From NCBI GenBank assembly GCA_965208685.1, contig CBDBPL010000007.1, positions 1,426,001 to 1,490,000 of the forward strand: 64,000 nt of DNA, written 5' to 3'. The DNA is from JAJEFO01 sp965208685 (lineage in GTDB: Bacteria > Pseudomonadota > Alphaproteobacteria > Rhodobacterales > Rhodobacteraceae). Positions 45,971-53,921 of this stretch are shown in pieces. Each line of letters opens with the position of its first letter. Position 1 is the stretch's first letter. Under the pieces are notes generated by a model. It saw only the letters and a list, made by a program, of their open reading frames with translations. It was not told the origin of the DNA and searched no databases. A program made the translations under genes and the position numbers.

Positions 45971-46754
45971 AGTCCAGACGTACCCGACCGTTGGCGAAGC
46001 CGCCGGCGCGATGGACGATCAAGCCCGGTTTCTGGGCGGCGGCACCTTGATCATGAACCGGGTCAACTACGGAGATCGGCGGTTCAATCGCATCGTGCGG
46101 ACAACGGATGCGTCGCTGTCCGAAATTCGGGCTGAGGGCGATCGCCTGGAGGTCGGGGCAGGCGTCACGATGGCAGCGATCGTGGCATCGCGAGACCTGG
46201 ATTTCCTGTCTCCCGCTGCCCGTGCCGTGGGCGGCCCCGCCATCCGCAACATGGCGAGCGTGGGCGGAAACCTGGTGGCGCCTCATCCCTACGGTGACAT
46301 GGCAGTTGCGCTGCTGGCGCTTGACGCAGTCGTTCGGATGGCCAGCGGGGAGGAGCTGAGCCTCGAGGACTTTCTGGCCCGCCGTGACGGCGTCGTTCGA
46401 TCGCTGCTGGTCCGTCGCCCGCAGGGTGATGAGTTCCGGTTCAGAAAGGTCTCCAGGGTCAGGCCCAAGGGTGTCTCGGTGATGTCGATGGCGGCGCATC
46501 TCACCCGAAGCGCGGGCCGATTGTCAGGCGTCCGCGTTGCCTATGGCGCGATGGCGCCAACGCCCGTGCGGGTCCGGGCGGTCGAGAACGCGCTTGAAGG
46601 GGTCAGCCTTGATGGCGCAGGCATCGCCGCCGCGCTGTCCGCCGCGACCGAGGGACTGGATCCACCGGACGATCCAATCGCCTCGGGATGGTATCGCCGC
46701 GAGATCGCGCCGGTCCATCTTCGTCGCCTTTTGCTCGGGGAGGACGCTCGGTGA
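45963..46754 (+). CDS. Molybdenum hydroxylase FAD-binding subunit (CoxM/XdhB-like)
   Basis: A 263-residue medium subunit with the PCMH-type FAD-binding fold. The FAD loop ARFLGGGTLIMNRVNYG is near residue 20 and the second flavin motif IRNMASVGGNLVAPHPYGD near residue 95. The C-terminal CO-dehydrogenase flavoprotein domain is short. It transfers electrons from the 2Fe-2S subunit onward. The next gene starts within its stop codon (GTGA). Confidence 0.93.
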   Translation: MLEVQTYPTVGEAAGAMDDQARFLGGGTLIMNRVNYGDRRFNRIVRTTDASLSEIRAEGDRLEVGAGVTMAAIVASRDLDFLSPAARAVGGPAIRNMASVGGNLVAPHPYGDMAVALLALDAVVRMASGEELSLEDFLARRDGVVRSLLVRRPQGDEFRFRKVSRVRPKGVSVMSMAAHLTRSAGRLSGVRVAYGAMAPTPVRVRAVENALEGVSLDGAGIAAALSAATEGLDPPDDPIASGWYRREIAPVHLRRLLLGEDAR

Positions 46755-47224
46755 AGTCTCCCGTCGCTTTCACGCTGAACGGCTCCGAGACCGCAGTCTT
46801 CGTCGATTCCGGGGCCAATCTCCTGGACGTGCTTCGCCGCAGCTGCGGAGACCTGTCGCCCAAGTACGGTTGCGGACAGGGCGGCTGCGGTGCCTGCACG
46901 GTGCTCATAGACGGAGAACCGCACGTGTCCTGCCTGGTGCTGGCCGAGACCGTCGCCGGACGGTCAGTCGAGACGACCGGCGGCTTGTCAAACGGGCCGG
47001 ATCTGCACCCGCTGCAAAAGGCGTTCATTGAAGGCTTCGCTGCGCAGTGCGGGTACTGCACGCCGGGCATGCTGATGGCAGCCAAGGCGCTTCTTGACCG
47101 GAACCCGAGCCCGACCCGCGCGGAGGTCGAGGAAGCCATTTCAGGCAATCTTTGCCGGTGCACCGGCTATGAACCGATCATCGACGCAATACTTGAAGCC
47201 GCCAGGCAGCGGGGTGCCGCGTGA
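46751..47224 (+). CDS. Molybdenum hydroxylase 2Fe-2S subunit (CoxS-like)
   Basis: A 157-residue small subunit from a GTG at 46751. The plant-type ferredoxin cluster motif CGQGGCGACTV, with a later Cys in HVSCLVL, holds one 2Fe-2S. The C-terminal CGYCTPG and CRCTGYEPI cysteines hold the second 2Fe-2S near the molybdenum cofactor. All eight ligands appear present. It is coupled to flanking genes by GTGA/TGATG overlaps. Confidence 0.95.
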   Translation: MKSPVAFTLNGSETAVFVDSGANLLDVLRRSCGDLSPKYGCGQGGCGACTVLIDGEPHVSCLVLAETVAGRSVETTGGLSNGPDLHPLQKAFIEGFAAQCGYCTPGMLMAAKALLDRNPSPTRAEVEEAISGNLCRCTGYEPIIDAILEAARQRGAA

Positions 47225-49143
47225 TGAATGCGGAGTATCGCAAGGACCTCTTCGCCGACGAGCGCTCTGACGATTTCGACGTCGTTGGAAAGCCGGTTCT
47301 CAGGCAGGACATCATGGGTCACGTAACGGGGCGGTCGAGGTTCTACGACGACCATGCTTTCGACGGGCTCCTTCACATGCGCTGCGTGCGTTCGCCCCAC
47401 CACCACGCGCGCATCCGGTCAATCGACTACTCGGCTGCCGAGCGGCAGGACGGCGTTGTTCGCGTGCTTGGCGCCCGCGACGTTCCCGTGAACACCAACA
47501 CGCTCTTGTCGCTGATCAATTTCGGCCGGGACGACGAGCCTCTTCTGGCGACAGACAAGGTCAGCTATGCTGGCCAGCCGATCCTTGCAATCGTCGCAAC
47601 CTCGGTTCGCGCCGCTCAGGAAGCGGTGGATGCCGTCAACGTGGACTATGAGGAACTGCCCCACGTGCTCGACGTGGAAGAGGCGCTGCAGCCGGAGGCG
47701 CCGATCGTCAACGACGAGTATCCCAACAATACCTTCGACTACTTTGACACCTATGATCACCAGAAGCTGCGGTTCGGTGACGTTGAGAGCGCATTCTCGA
47801 GAGCCGATCACATCGTCGAGGGCGAATACCAGATGTCGCCGATCGAGCAGGCGCCCATCGAGACCTGCGGCGCCATCGCCGCGCCGGAAACCAACGACCG
47901 GATCACCGTTCACACATCGACCCAAGCGCTCTTCTTCTCGGTTGGGGTCACGGCGAAGCAGCTGGACATCAGCTCGGCGCGCCTGCACTTCATCGGCGGC
48001 ACCGTCGGCGGAGGCTTCGGCGGCAAGGTGGACAGCCACCACGAGCCCTTGGCTGCGCTCGCCTGCCTGGCGACGGGCAAGCCCGTGAAGTACATGTGGG
48101 ACCGCGCCGAGGAAATGCAGGTTGGCGGCCCGCGAGGGGGCGAGCGCTGGCGGATCAAGGACGGGTTGATGCGCGACGGTCGCATCGTCGCGCGCGCCTT
48201 TACGGGGTTCTTTGATGCCGGGGCATACACGCGGCTGTCTTCCTATGCCGTGCAGAAGTCGACGGGCCACTTGCCCGGTCCCTATTCGATTCCGAACGTC
48301 GCGTCCAACGTCTATTGCGTCTTTACGAACCGGACCCCGTCGACGGCCATGCGCGGCTTCGGCATTACCGCCGTCGATTTCGCGATTGAACGTCACATGG
48401 ACAAGGTCGCGCGCGCTGTCGGCATGGATCCGATCGAGCTGCGGATCCTGAACGCGTACCGCGATGGCGACATGAAGGCACATCGACGCGAGGCGAAGAA
48501 TTGCGCATTGATCGAAAGCTGCCAGGCGGTCGCCCAGAAGACAGGCTGGCGCCTGTCCGGCGACGCAGCGCGCGCATCAAGCAAGACCGGCGGCGGAGAA
48601 GGCGCGCTGGGTGTCATCCCCGCGACTGTCACCGATGACGAGGGCAGAATAGGCGAACGCAAACGTTCGGGGCTCGCGCCGGAGCCGTTCTCGGGGCAGG
48701 GGACCCGCGGGTTGCTTCCTGAAGGCCATTCCTCCAACAACAGTTCGGCTTTCGGCAATGCACCTCAACGGCGGGACATGGAGGCAGAGGTCGAGCGGCT
48801 TGGATTCAGGGGTGCGGCGGCCGTTCCGGCGACGCCCCAGGAACCCGAGGATGAACCGACATCCGGTGCGCGTCCGATCGTGCCAAGGGAAACAGCGCAA
48901 ACAGCGCATCCCGCAGGTGCCGGAGGCGGTCCTGCCCTGCCTGCAGCCTACACTCGGCGCCCCGCAGGCACGATCAGTCAGCCGATTGCACAACCACCGG
49001 CACAGGCGCCCAGCACGCCGGCGGCGCCGCAGCCGGAGACGCCGCCGGCTGCCGTTGAGACCGAAACCGCCACGACGCACTTTCAGCGCGGCGTGCGGCG
49101 GCCAGGCGTTTCGCGGTTCATCTCCGGGTCGAGGAGGCGCTGA
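47224..49143 (+). CDS. Molybdenum hydroxylase large subunit, N-terminal part, with long disordered tail
   Basis: A 639-residue protein. Residues 1 to about 445 match the first two domains of xanthine-dehydrogenase-family large subunits: the Ald_Xan_dh_C domain, then MoCoBD_1 with GGTVGGGFGGKVDSHHE (about 260) and TAMRGFGITAVDFAIE (about 375). The CO-dehydrogenase active-site Cys loop (AYRCSFR) is absent. After KNCALIESCQAVAQKTGW the chain turns into about 190 residues of Pro/Ala/Thr-rich, low-complexity sequence ending SRFISGSRRR. It stops exactly where the second MoCo-binding half should follow; that half is the next gene. The start at 47224 gives a TGATG overlap with the 2Fe-2S gene; a GTG three bases upstream is also possible. 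Confidence 0.9.
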   Translation: MNAEYRKDLFADERSDDFDVVGKPVLRQDIMGHVTGRSRFYDDHAFDGLLHMRCVRSPHHHARIRSIDYSAAERQDGVVRVLGARDVPVNTNTLLSLINFGRDDEPLLATDKVSYAGQPILAIVATSVRAAQEAVDAVNVDYEELPHVLDVEEALQPEAPIVNDEYPNNTFDYFDTYDHQKLRFGDVESAFSRADHIVEGEYQMSPIEQAPIETCGAIAAPETNDRITVHTSTQALFFSVGVTAKQLDISSARLHFIGGTVGGGFGGKVDSHHEPLAALACLATGKPVKYMWDRAEEMQVGGPRGGERWRIKDGLMRDGRIVARAFTGFFDAGAYTRLSSYAVQKSTGHLPGPYSIPNVASNVYCVFTNRTPSTAMRGFGITAVDFAIERHMDKVARAVGMDPIELRILNAYRDGDMKAHRREAKNCALIESCQAVAQKTGWRLSGDAARASSKTGGGEGALGVIPATVTDDEGRIGERKRSGLAPEPFSGQGTRGLLPEGHSSNNSSAFGNAPQRRDMEAEVERLGFRGAAAVPATPQEPEDEPTSGARPIVPRETAQTAHPAGAGGGPALPAAYTRRPAGTISQPIAQPPAQAPSTPAAPQPETPPAAVETETATTHFQRGVRRPGVSRFISGSRRR

Positions 49144-50171
49144 TGGCCATTCACCATGGACGCGGCTTTGCCTGCATCAACTACCCGATCGGCATGAACC
49201 TTGGCGGCGACCCGAGCCAGGCGCTGGTTCACTCGACACCTGACGGAAAGTTCAAGGTCACGCTCTCATCGATCGATCTTGGACAAGGCATCAAGTCGGT
49301 TGGTCGCCAATTGGCTGCCGAGACGCTCGGCGTGCCGGTTGAGGATGTCTTTGTCGACACCGCGGACAGCGACACCGGTCCCCATGACATGGGCTCGTTC
49401 GCATCGCGCGGAACGCACAGAATGGGCAACGCGATCATCCGTGCAGCCACGGAAGCCCGTGCCCAGCTGCTGGAAGCCGCCGCGGAAGAGCTTGAGGTCG
49501 ACGCGTCCGATCTTGTGACCGACGGACGCGGGAACATCCATGTAAGGGGAGCGCCCAGCCGGTCAGTGACGGTCGAGGCGACGGCAACGGCCGCACAGTT
49601 CAATCAAGGCCGTACACTTGCGGGACGCGGAATGTTCCTTGTCCCGTTGTCCGAGGTCGACAGCGACACCGGCGAAATGACCCCGGTGTCGTCCTTTGCC
49701 CACGCGGCGCTGATCATAGACCTGACGGTGGATGACGAAACCGGAGAGGTGGAGGTCCAGCACATCAACTCTGCCTACGAGGTCGGGCGCGCGCTCAATC
49801 CCCGGCTTGTGGAACAGCAGTTGATCGGAGGCGCCTGGATGGGCGTGAGCCACGCGCTGTATGAAACGACGGAGCCCTACTATCCGGACCGGTCGCACGG
49901 ACCCGTTGATTTCAATCACTATCTTCAACCGGGGCCAGGTGACGCCGTGCCTCACCATATCTCGGTGCTCGAACGTCCGGCGCCGGATGCGCCCTTCGGT
50001 GGCAAGGGGCCGGGCGAGATGTGCGCCAATCCGGTGCTGCCTGCCATCGCAAATGCCGTCTTCAACGCGGTCGGCGTGGAATGCGACAGCCTTCCGATCA
50101 CCCCCGAAAAGGTGTTGCGTGGCATTCGCGCGAACGGCGGCGCACGTCCCCAGGGCAGACCGGGCACCTGA
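49143..50171 (+). CDS. Molybdenum hydroxylase large subunit, C-terminal part (second MoCo domain)
   Basis: A 342-residue protein covering only the second molybdopterin-binding domain. It opens HHGRGFACINYPIGMNLGGD, then SSIDLGQGIKSVGRQLAAET (cofactor contact), VDTADSDTGPHDMGSFASRG, and FGGKGPGEMCANPVLPA, where the Glu of PGE corresponds to the catalytic glutamate of the family. Its ATG overlaps the stop of the N-terminal part by one base (TGATG). The active site must form from two polypeptides, as known for the two-piece nicotinate dehydrogenase of Eubacterium barkeri. Confidence 0.9.
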   Translation: MAIHHGRGFACINYPIGMNLGGDPSQALVHSTPDGKFKVTLSSIDLGQGIKSVGRQLAAETLGVPVEDVFVDTADSDTGPHDMGSFASRGTHRMGNAIIRAATEARAQLLEAAAEELEVDASDLVTDGRGNIHVRGAPSRSVTVEATATAAQFNQGRTLAGRGMFLVPLSEVDSDTGEMTPVSSFAHAALIIDLTVDDETGEVEVQHINSAYEVGRALNPRLVEQQLIGGAWMGVSHALYETTEPYYPDRSHGPVDFNHYLQPGPGDAVPHHISVLERPAPDAPFGGKGPGEMCANPVLPAIANAVFNAVGVECDSLPITPEKVLRGIRANGGARPQGRPGT

Positions 50172-51052
50172 TGCCAGTACGGGCGGACATACGCGGGATC
50201 GACAGCCCCGGAGCGCTGCAAGGCGCCTTGACAGCGGCGCAGTACCTCGCCGGTGACGCGCTGTCGACCTCGGCCTATCTCGCGTTGGCGCTCGGCAAGC
50301 CGCTTCTCCTGGAAGGCGTTCCGGGCGTCGGCAAGACCGAGGCTGCCAAGGCGATAGGCGCCGTGCTGGGCCGGAACGTGATCCGCTTGCAGTGCTACGA
50401 GGGAATCGACGCCGCCGCGGCGCTCTACGAATGGAACTATCCCCGCCAAATGCTGGCGATTCGCCAGGCCGAGAACAGCCAGCTCAACGTTTACACGGAT
50501 GAATTCCTCCTTGCGCGCCCCTTGCTGGAAGCGCTGCGAGCACCGGATGAATCCCTCTTGCTGATCGACGAAATCGACCGCTCCGATCACGAGTTCGAGG
50601 CGTTCTTGCTCGAGTTCCTGTCGGACTTCACCATCTCGATACCCGAGACCGGCACGGTCCGCGCGGCATCCCACCCGATTGTCGTTCTGACATCGAACCG
50701 CACCCGCGACCTTCACGAAGCCCTCAGGCGACGCTGTGTCTATCATTGGATCGATTTCCCCGATCCTGCGCTTGAAGCCCGCATCGTGATGGTTCGAGCT
50801 TCGTCGGTTGCCGCGGCGACGGCGGAGGCCGTGGTCGCATCGGTGGGGCTCATGCGGGAAGAACCATTGATGAAGTTGCCCGGCGTCGCCGAGACGGTCG
50901 AATGGGCGGAGGCCGCGACGCTGTTGAATGCGCAAGGGGAGCCTTGGCCCGCGGCCTTCCGGCGCTCGATTGGCGTCGTGCTGAAAGACCATGACGATCT
51001 TGCGCAATTGTCTCCGCGCCTGGATGCGTTCCTGCCTGGAGAAGCCGCATGA
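50171..51052 (+). CDS. MoxR-type AAA+ ATPase (CoxD-like)
   Basis: A 293-residue AAA+ protein: Walker A EGVPGVGKTEAAKAI (about residue 48), Walker B LLLIDEIDRSD (about 135) and sensor LTSNRTRDLHEALRRRC (about 175). CoxD-type MoxR proteins assist maturation of the active-site metal-sulfur centre in Cox-type enzymes together with a VWA protein. Immediate coupling to the split large subunit and to the VWA gene supports that role here. Confidence 0.92.
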   Translation: MPVRADIRGIDSPGALQGALTAAQYLAGDALSTSAYLALALGKPLLLEGVPGVGKTEAAKAIGAVLGRNVIRLQCYEGIDAAAALYEWNYPRQMLAIRQAENSQLNVYTDEFLLARPLLEALRAPDESLLLIDEIDRSDHEFEAFLLEFLSDFTISIPETGTVRAASHPIVVLTSNRTRDLHEALRRRCVYHWIDFPDPALEARIVMVRASSVAAATAEAVVASVGLMREEPLMKLPGVAETVEWAEAATLLNAQGEPWPAAFRRSIGVVLKDHDDLAQLSPRLDAFLPGEAA

Positions 51053-52176
51053 CGGCTCCACGCCCGCTGCCTCGCGCCGTGGAGCCGTTCATCGGGTTCT
51101 CCGCCGTCTTGCGCACCCATGGATTTTCCGTCGGGCCCGATCAGACCATCGGTTTTCTGGAGGCAATCGAGCTGTTGGGGCCGCGCAATGTCGAGGACGT
51201 CCGTCGCGCCGGGATCGCCATGCTGGCGATCCCCAAAGACCGGCAAGACGAGTTTGACGCGCTCTTCCGCGCCCATTTCCTGGGGATGACCGCGCCGGGC
51301 GCGGCTGAGGCCGAAGACGAAACGGTTTCGGCCCACGAGCCGACCGGCGCAGGCGAAGAGCGGGACGCGGTTGATCCTGATGCGGAGACCGGCGAAGAGG
51401 CCACGGCAATTGAGCGTCTCTCACGCCGCGAATTTGCGGAAGAAGACTCAAGTTCGGCCCTGGAGCGCTTTCAGCGCCTTGCGCCTGCCCGACTGCCGCG
51501 GCGACTGTCGTACCGCTTTGCGCCTGACCGGGGCGGCAAGCTGCTGGACATGCGTCGGACCCTGCGCGATGCGGCAAGGCGGGACGGCGAGGTCTTCACC
51601 CTTGCACGTCGCCGCCGCAAGAGCCGTCAGCGCAGGATCGTCCTGCTGATTGACGTTTCCGGATCGATGAAGGACCGGACAGAGGCTGCAATGACATTCG
51701 CGCACGCGCTGACCGGCGCGGCTGACCGCGCGGAGGTCTTCACGCTTGGCACCCGGTTGACACGACTGACACCGGCGTTGCGCGTACGCAATCGGGCAAG
51801 GGCGCTGGAGCGCGCCTCTGCACTTGTTGCCGATGTTGATGGCGGTACGCGGATCGGCGAAGCCCTGACCACCTTCCTTGCGGTGCCGCGCTATGCAGGC
51901 ATTGCCCGTGGCGCGGCGATTGTCGTCTTGTCCGACGGCCTGGAACGCGGGTCGCCAACGCTGATGCTGGACGCGGTTCGGCGGCTTTCGAAACTGGCTT
52001 GGCGCCTGGACTGGCTCACGCCGCTGGCGTCGGACCCGGACTACCTTCCTGCAACTGGCGGACTGAGCGCCATAGTGCCGAGCCTCGATTCATTGGCCGA
52101 CGGATCGACGAGCGAAGCGGTGGTGAGCCATCTTCTGAACCTGGCATCCCAAGCCCGCCACGGAGGCGCCGCATGA
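51049..52176 (+). CDS. VWA-domain protein (CoxE-like)
   Basis: A 375-residue protein whose C-terminal von Willebrand factor A domain starts near residue 195 with the metal-ion-dependent adhesion motif LLIDVSGSMKD; the later Thr/Asp elements are in DGGTRIGEALTTFL and VVLSDGLERG. The N-terminal half has an acidic Glu/Asp-rich linker (about 80-130). CoxE-like proteins work with CoxD-like MoxR ATPases, whose gene overlaps this start by four bases (ATGA). Confidence 0.92.
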   Translation: MTAPRPLPRAVEPFIGFSAVLRTHGFSVGPDQTIGFLEAIELLGPRNVEDVRRAGIAMLAIPKDRQDEFDALFRAHFLGMTAPGAAEAEDETVSAHEPTGAGEERDAVDPDAETGEEATAIERLSRREFAEEDSSSALERFQRLAPARLPRRLSYRFAPDRGGKLLDMRRTLRDAARRDGEVFTLARRRRKSRQRRIVLLIDVSGSMKDRTEAAMTFAHALTGAADRAEVFTLGTRLTRLTPALRVRNRARALERASALVADVDGGTRIGEALTTFLAVPRYAGIARGAAIVVLSDGLERGSPTLMLDAVRRLSKLAWRLDWLTPLASDPDYLPATGGLSAIVPSLDSLADGSTSEAVVSHLLNLASQARHGGAA

Positions 52177-53051
52177 TAGACTCCCACCACCATATCTGGC
52201 GGCAAGCGGACCTGCCGTGGCTGCTCGGCCCGGAGCGACCGAGGATCTTCGGTCCGTATGCAGCGATAAAGAGGAACTACCCGGTCGAAGAATACCGCGC
52301 CGACATCGGGGGCATCGGGATCAAGAAATCGGTCTATGTCCAGGCAAACTGGGCACCGAACTGGTTCAAGGACGAAATCGCCTGGGTTCAGTCCGTTGCC
52401 GACAGGAGCGGCTGGCCACACGCAATCGTCGGCTTTCTCGACTTCACGAAAGGCGATGTCGGTCCTGCGTTGAAGTCGCTCGGGGATTTCCCGTTGCTGC
52501 GAGGTTTCAGGCAGCAGTTTCACTGGCACGAGAATCCGCTTTACCGATTCGCCCCCGACCGCAGGCAGGTTGCGGACCCCCGCGTCGCCGAGAACATCGG
52601 AAGGCTCGCAGAGCACGGTTTCACCTTCGACCTCCAGGTGTTTCCGGGCCAGATGGCGGACGCTGCGGAACTCGCTGATGCGTGCCCGGAGGTGACGTTC
52701 ATCCTGCAGCATGCCGGAATGTTGGAAGATCGGTCCCAGGCCGGCTGGAAGGCCTGGCGCGCAGCCATGACCGATCTCGCGAAACGGAAAAACGTGGTCA
52801 CGAAACTGTCGGCGTTCGGAACGTTCATTCGTCGGAACGACCCGGACTTCATCGCCGACATCGTGAAGCAGACGGTCTCAATCTTTGGGGCTGATCGCTG
52901 CATGTTCGGATCAAACTTTCCGATCGAGAAGCTCTGGACGAACTATCGGGATCTCGTTGGCGCTTTCAGGAAAGCGACCGCGAGTCTCACCAAGACGCAG
53001 AGAGTGCAAATCTTCAACGACACCGCGGCGCGGGTTTACCGCGTCGAATAA
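52173..53051 (+). CDS. Amidohydrolase-2 family lactonase-like hydrolase
   Basis: A 292-residue TIM-barrel metal hydrolase: N-terminal H-x-H in MIDSHHHIW, a conserved RGFRQQFHWHENP block near residue 111, FILQHAGMLED near 178 and MFGSNFPIEKLW near 247. Relatives hydrolyse lactones such as L-fucono- or galactarolactone and 2-pyrone-4,6-dicarboxylate. Position after the molybdenum hydroxylase suggests ring or lactone opening of the hydroxylated product (inference). Its ATG overlaps the VWA stop. Confidence 0.9.
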   Translation: MIDSHHHIWRQADLPWLLGPERPRIFGPYAAIKRNYPVEEYRADIGGIGIKKSVYVQANWAPNWFKDEIAWVQSVADRSGWPHAIVGFLDFTKGDVGPALKSLGDFPLLRGFRQQFHWHENPLYRFAPDRRQVADPRVAENIGRLAEHGFTFDLQVFPGQMADAAELADACPEVTFILQHAGMLEDRSQAGWKAWRAAMTDLAKRKNVVTKLSAFGTFIRRNDPDFIADIVKQTVSIFGADRCMFGSNFPIEKLWTNYRDLVGAFRKATASLTKTQRVQIFNDTAARVYRVE

Positions 53052-53062
53052 GGGAGTACCCA

Positions 53063-53911
53063 ATGGCCCTCACCATCCACATACTTGACTTTGGCGACAT
53101 CGAGCTCGAAGCCAGCTTTCTGGTCCTGGGCCACGACTGCGGCCGCGTTCGTCGAGTTCCGACCTACGGGTTTCTCATCCTTGGCGGGCAGCACCCGGTT
53201 CTGGTCGACACCGGGTTTCGTGACAACGCGATCATGGAGACCCTGGGCATGCGCGGACACTGCTACCACGAAAACACCGTGGAGCAGCAACTGTCCAAGC
53301 ACGGGCTCCGTCCGGGCGACATCCGTTACGTCATGCATACGCATCTGCACATCGACCACGCGGGCAACGACGACGATTTTCCCCTGAACACGACGGTCGT
53401 TCTGAACCGCCGGGAAATGGAGTTCTCGGTCTCGGGCATCATGTATCCGCAGTACCCCAAGCCGGACGTCAAGCACCTTGTCGACAGGATCTACGAACCC
53501 GAAGCCATTCGTTTCCTGGACCTCGAGATCACGGGGGCGGAAGAGATCATTCCGGGCGTCTGGTGCGAACCCGCGGGTGCGCATACCGAAGGTTCGATGA
53601 ACGTGATTGTCGAGACCGCAGATGGGCTTGCCTGCATTTGCGGCGACGTCATCTATGACATCAACGATCAGGTCATCAACCATGTCCGGGTCAACAACTA
53701 CATGGAACCGCAGGTGACCGGAAACCACGCCGGATCCAAGCGTTCGGAGAAGGCGCAGATCAAGAAGCTGCTCAACAACTACCGGTACCTGTTGCCGGTG
53801 CATGATCGCGGCGCGGTCATCGAGCACGGGCAGGTCGTGGGCCGCATTGGCATGACGTGCCCGGGTCCCGTGGTGGAAAGCCTGCCGGCCCGCAATTGGT
53901 TCCCCGCCTGA
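53063..53911 (+). CDS. Metallo-beta-lactamase fold lactonase (N-acyl homoserine lactonase family)
   Basis: A 282-residue MBL-fold hydrolase with the di-zinc motif HTHLHIDHAG near residue 93, a further His in GAHTEGSM near 175, the bridging Asp in CGDVIYD near 196 and a late PVHDRGAV. The architecture matches AHL-lactonase-like proteins, but location in a catabolic operon points to a pathway lactone or ester rather than quorum signals (inference). Confidence 0.9.
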   Translation: MALTIHILDFGDIELEASFLVLGHDCGRVRRVPTYGFLILGGQHPVLVDTGFRDNAIMETLGMRGHCYHENTVEQQLSKHGLRPGDIRYVMHTHLHIDHAGNDDDFPLNTTVVLNRREMEFSVSGIMYPQYPKPDVKHLVDRIYEPEAIRFLDLEITGAEEIIPGVWCEPAGAHTEGSMNVIVETADGLACICGDVIYDINDQVINHVRVNNYMEPQVTGNHAGSKRSEKAQIKKLLNNYRYLLPVHDRGAVIEHGQVVGRIGMTCPGPVVESLPARNWFPA

Positions 53912-53921
53912 GGAGTTTGCC

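Noticed and set aside
45963..52176. Annotation of the Mo-hydroxylase as an aerobic CO dehydrogenase (coxMSLDE)
   Set aside because: The active-site Cys loop of CO dehydrogenase is missing from the large subunit, which has a xanthine-dehydrogenase-type RGFG stretch instead, and the subunit is split.
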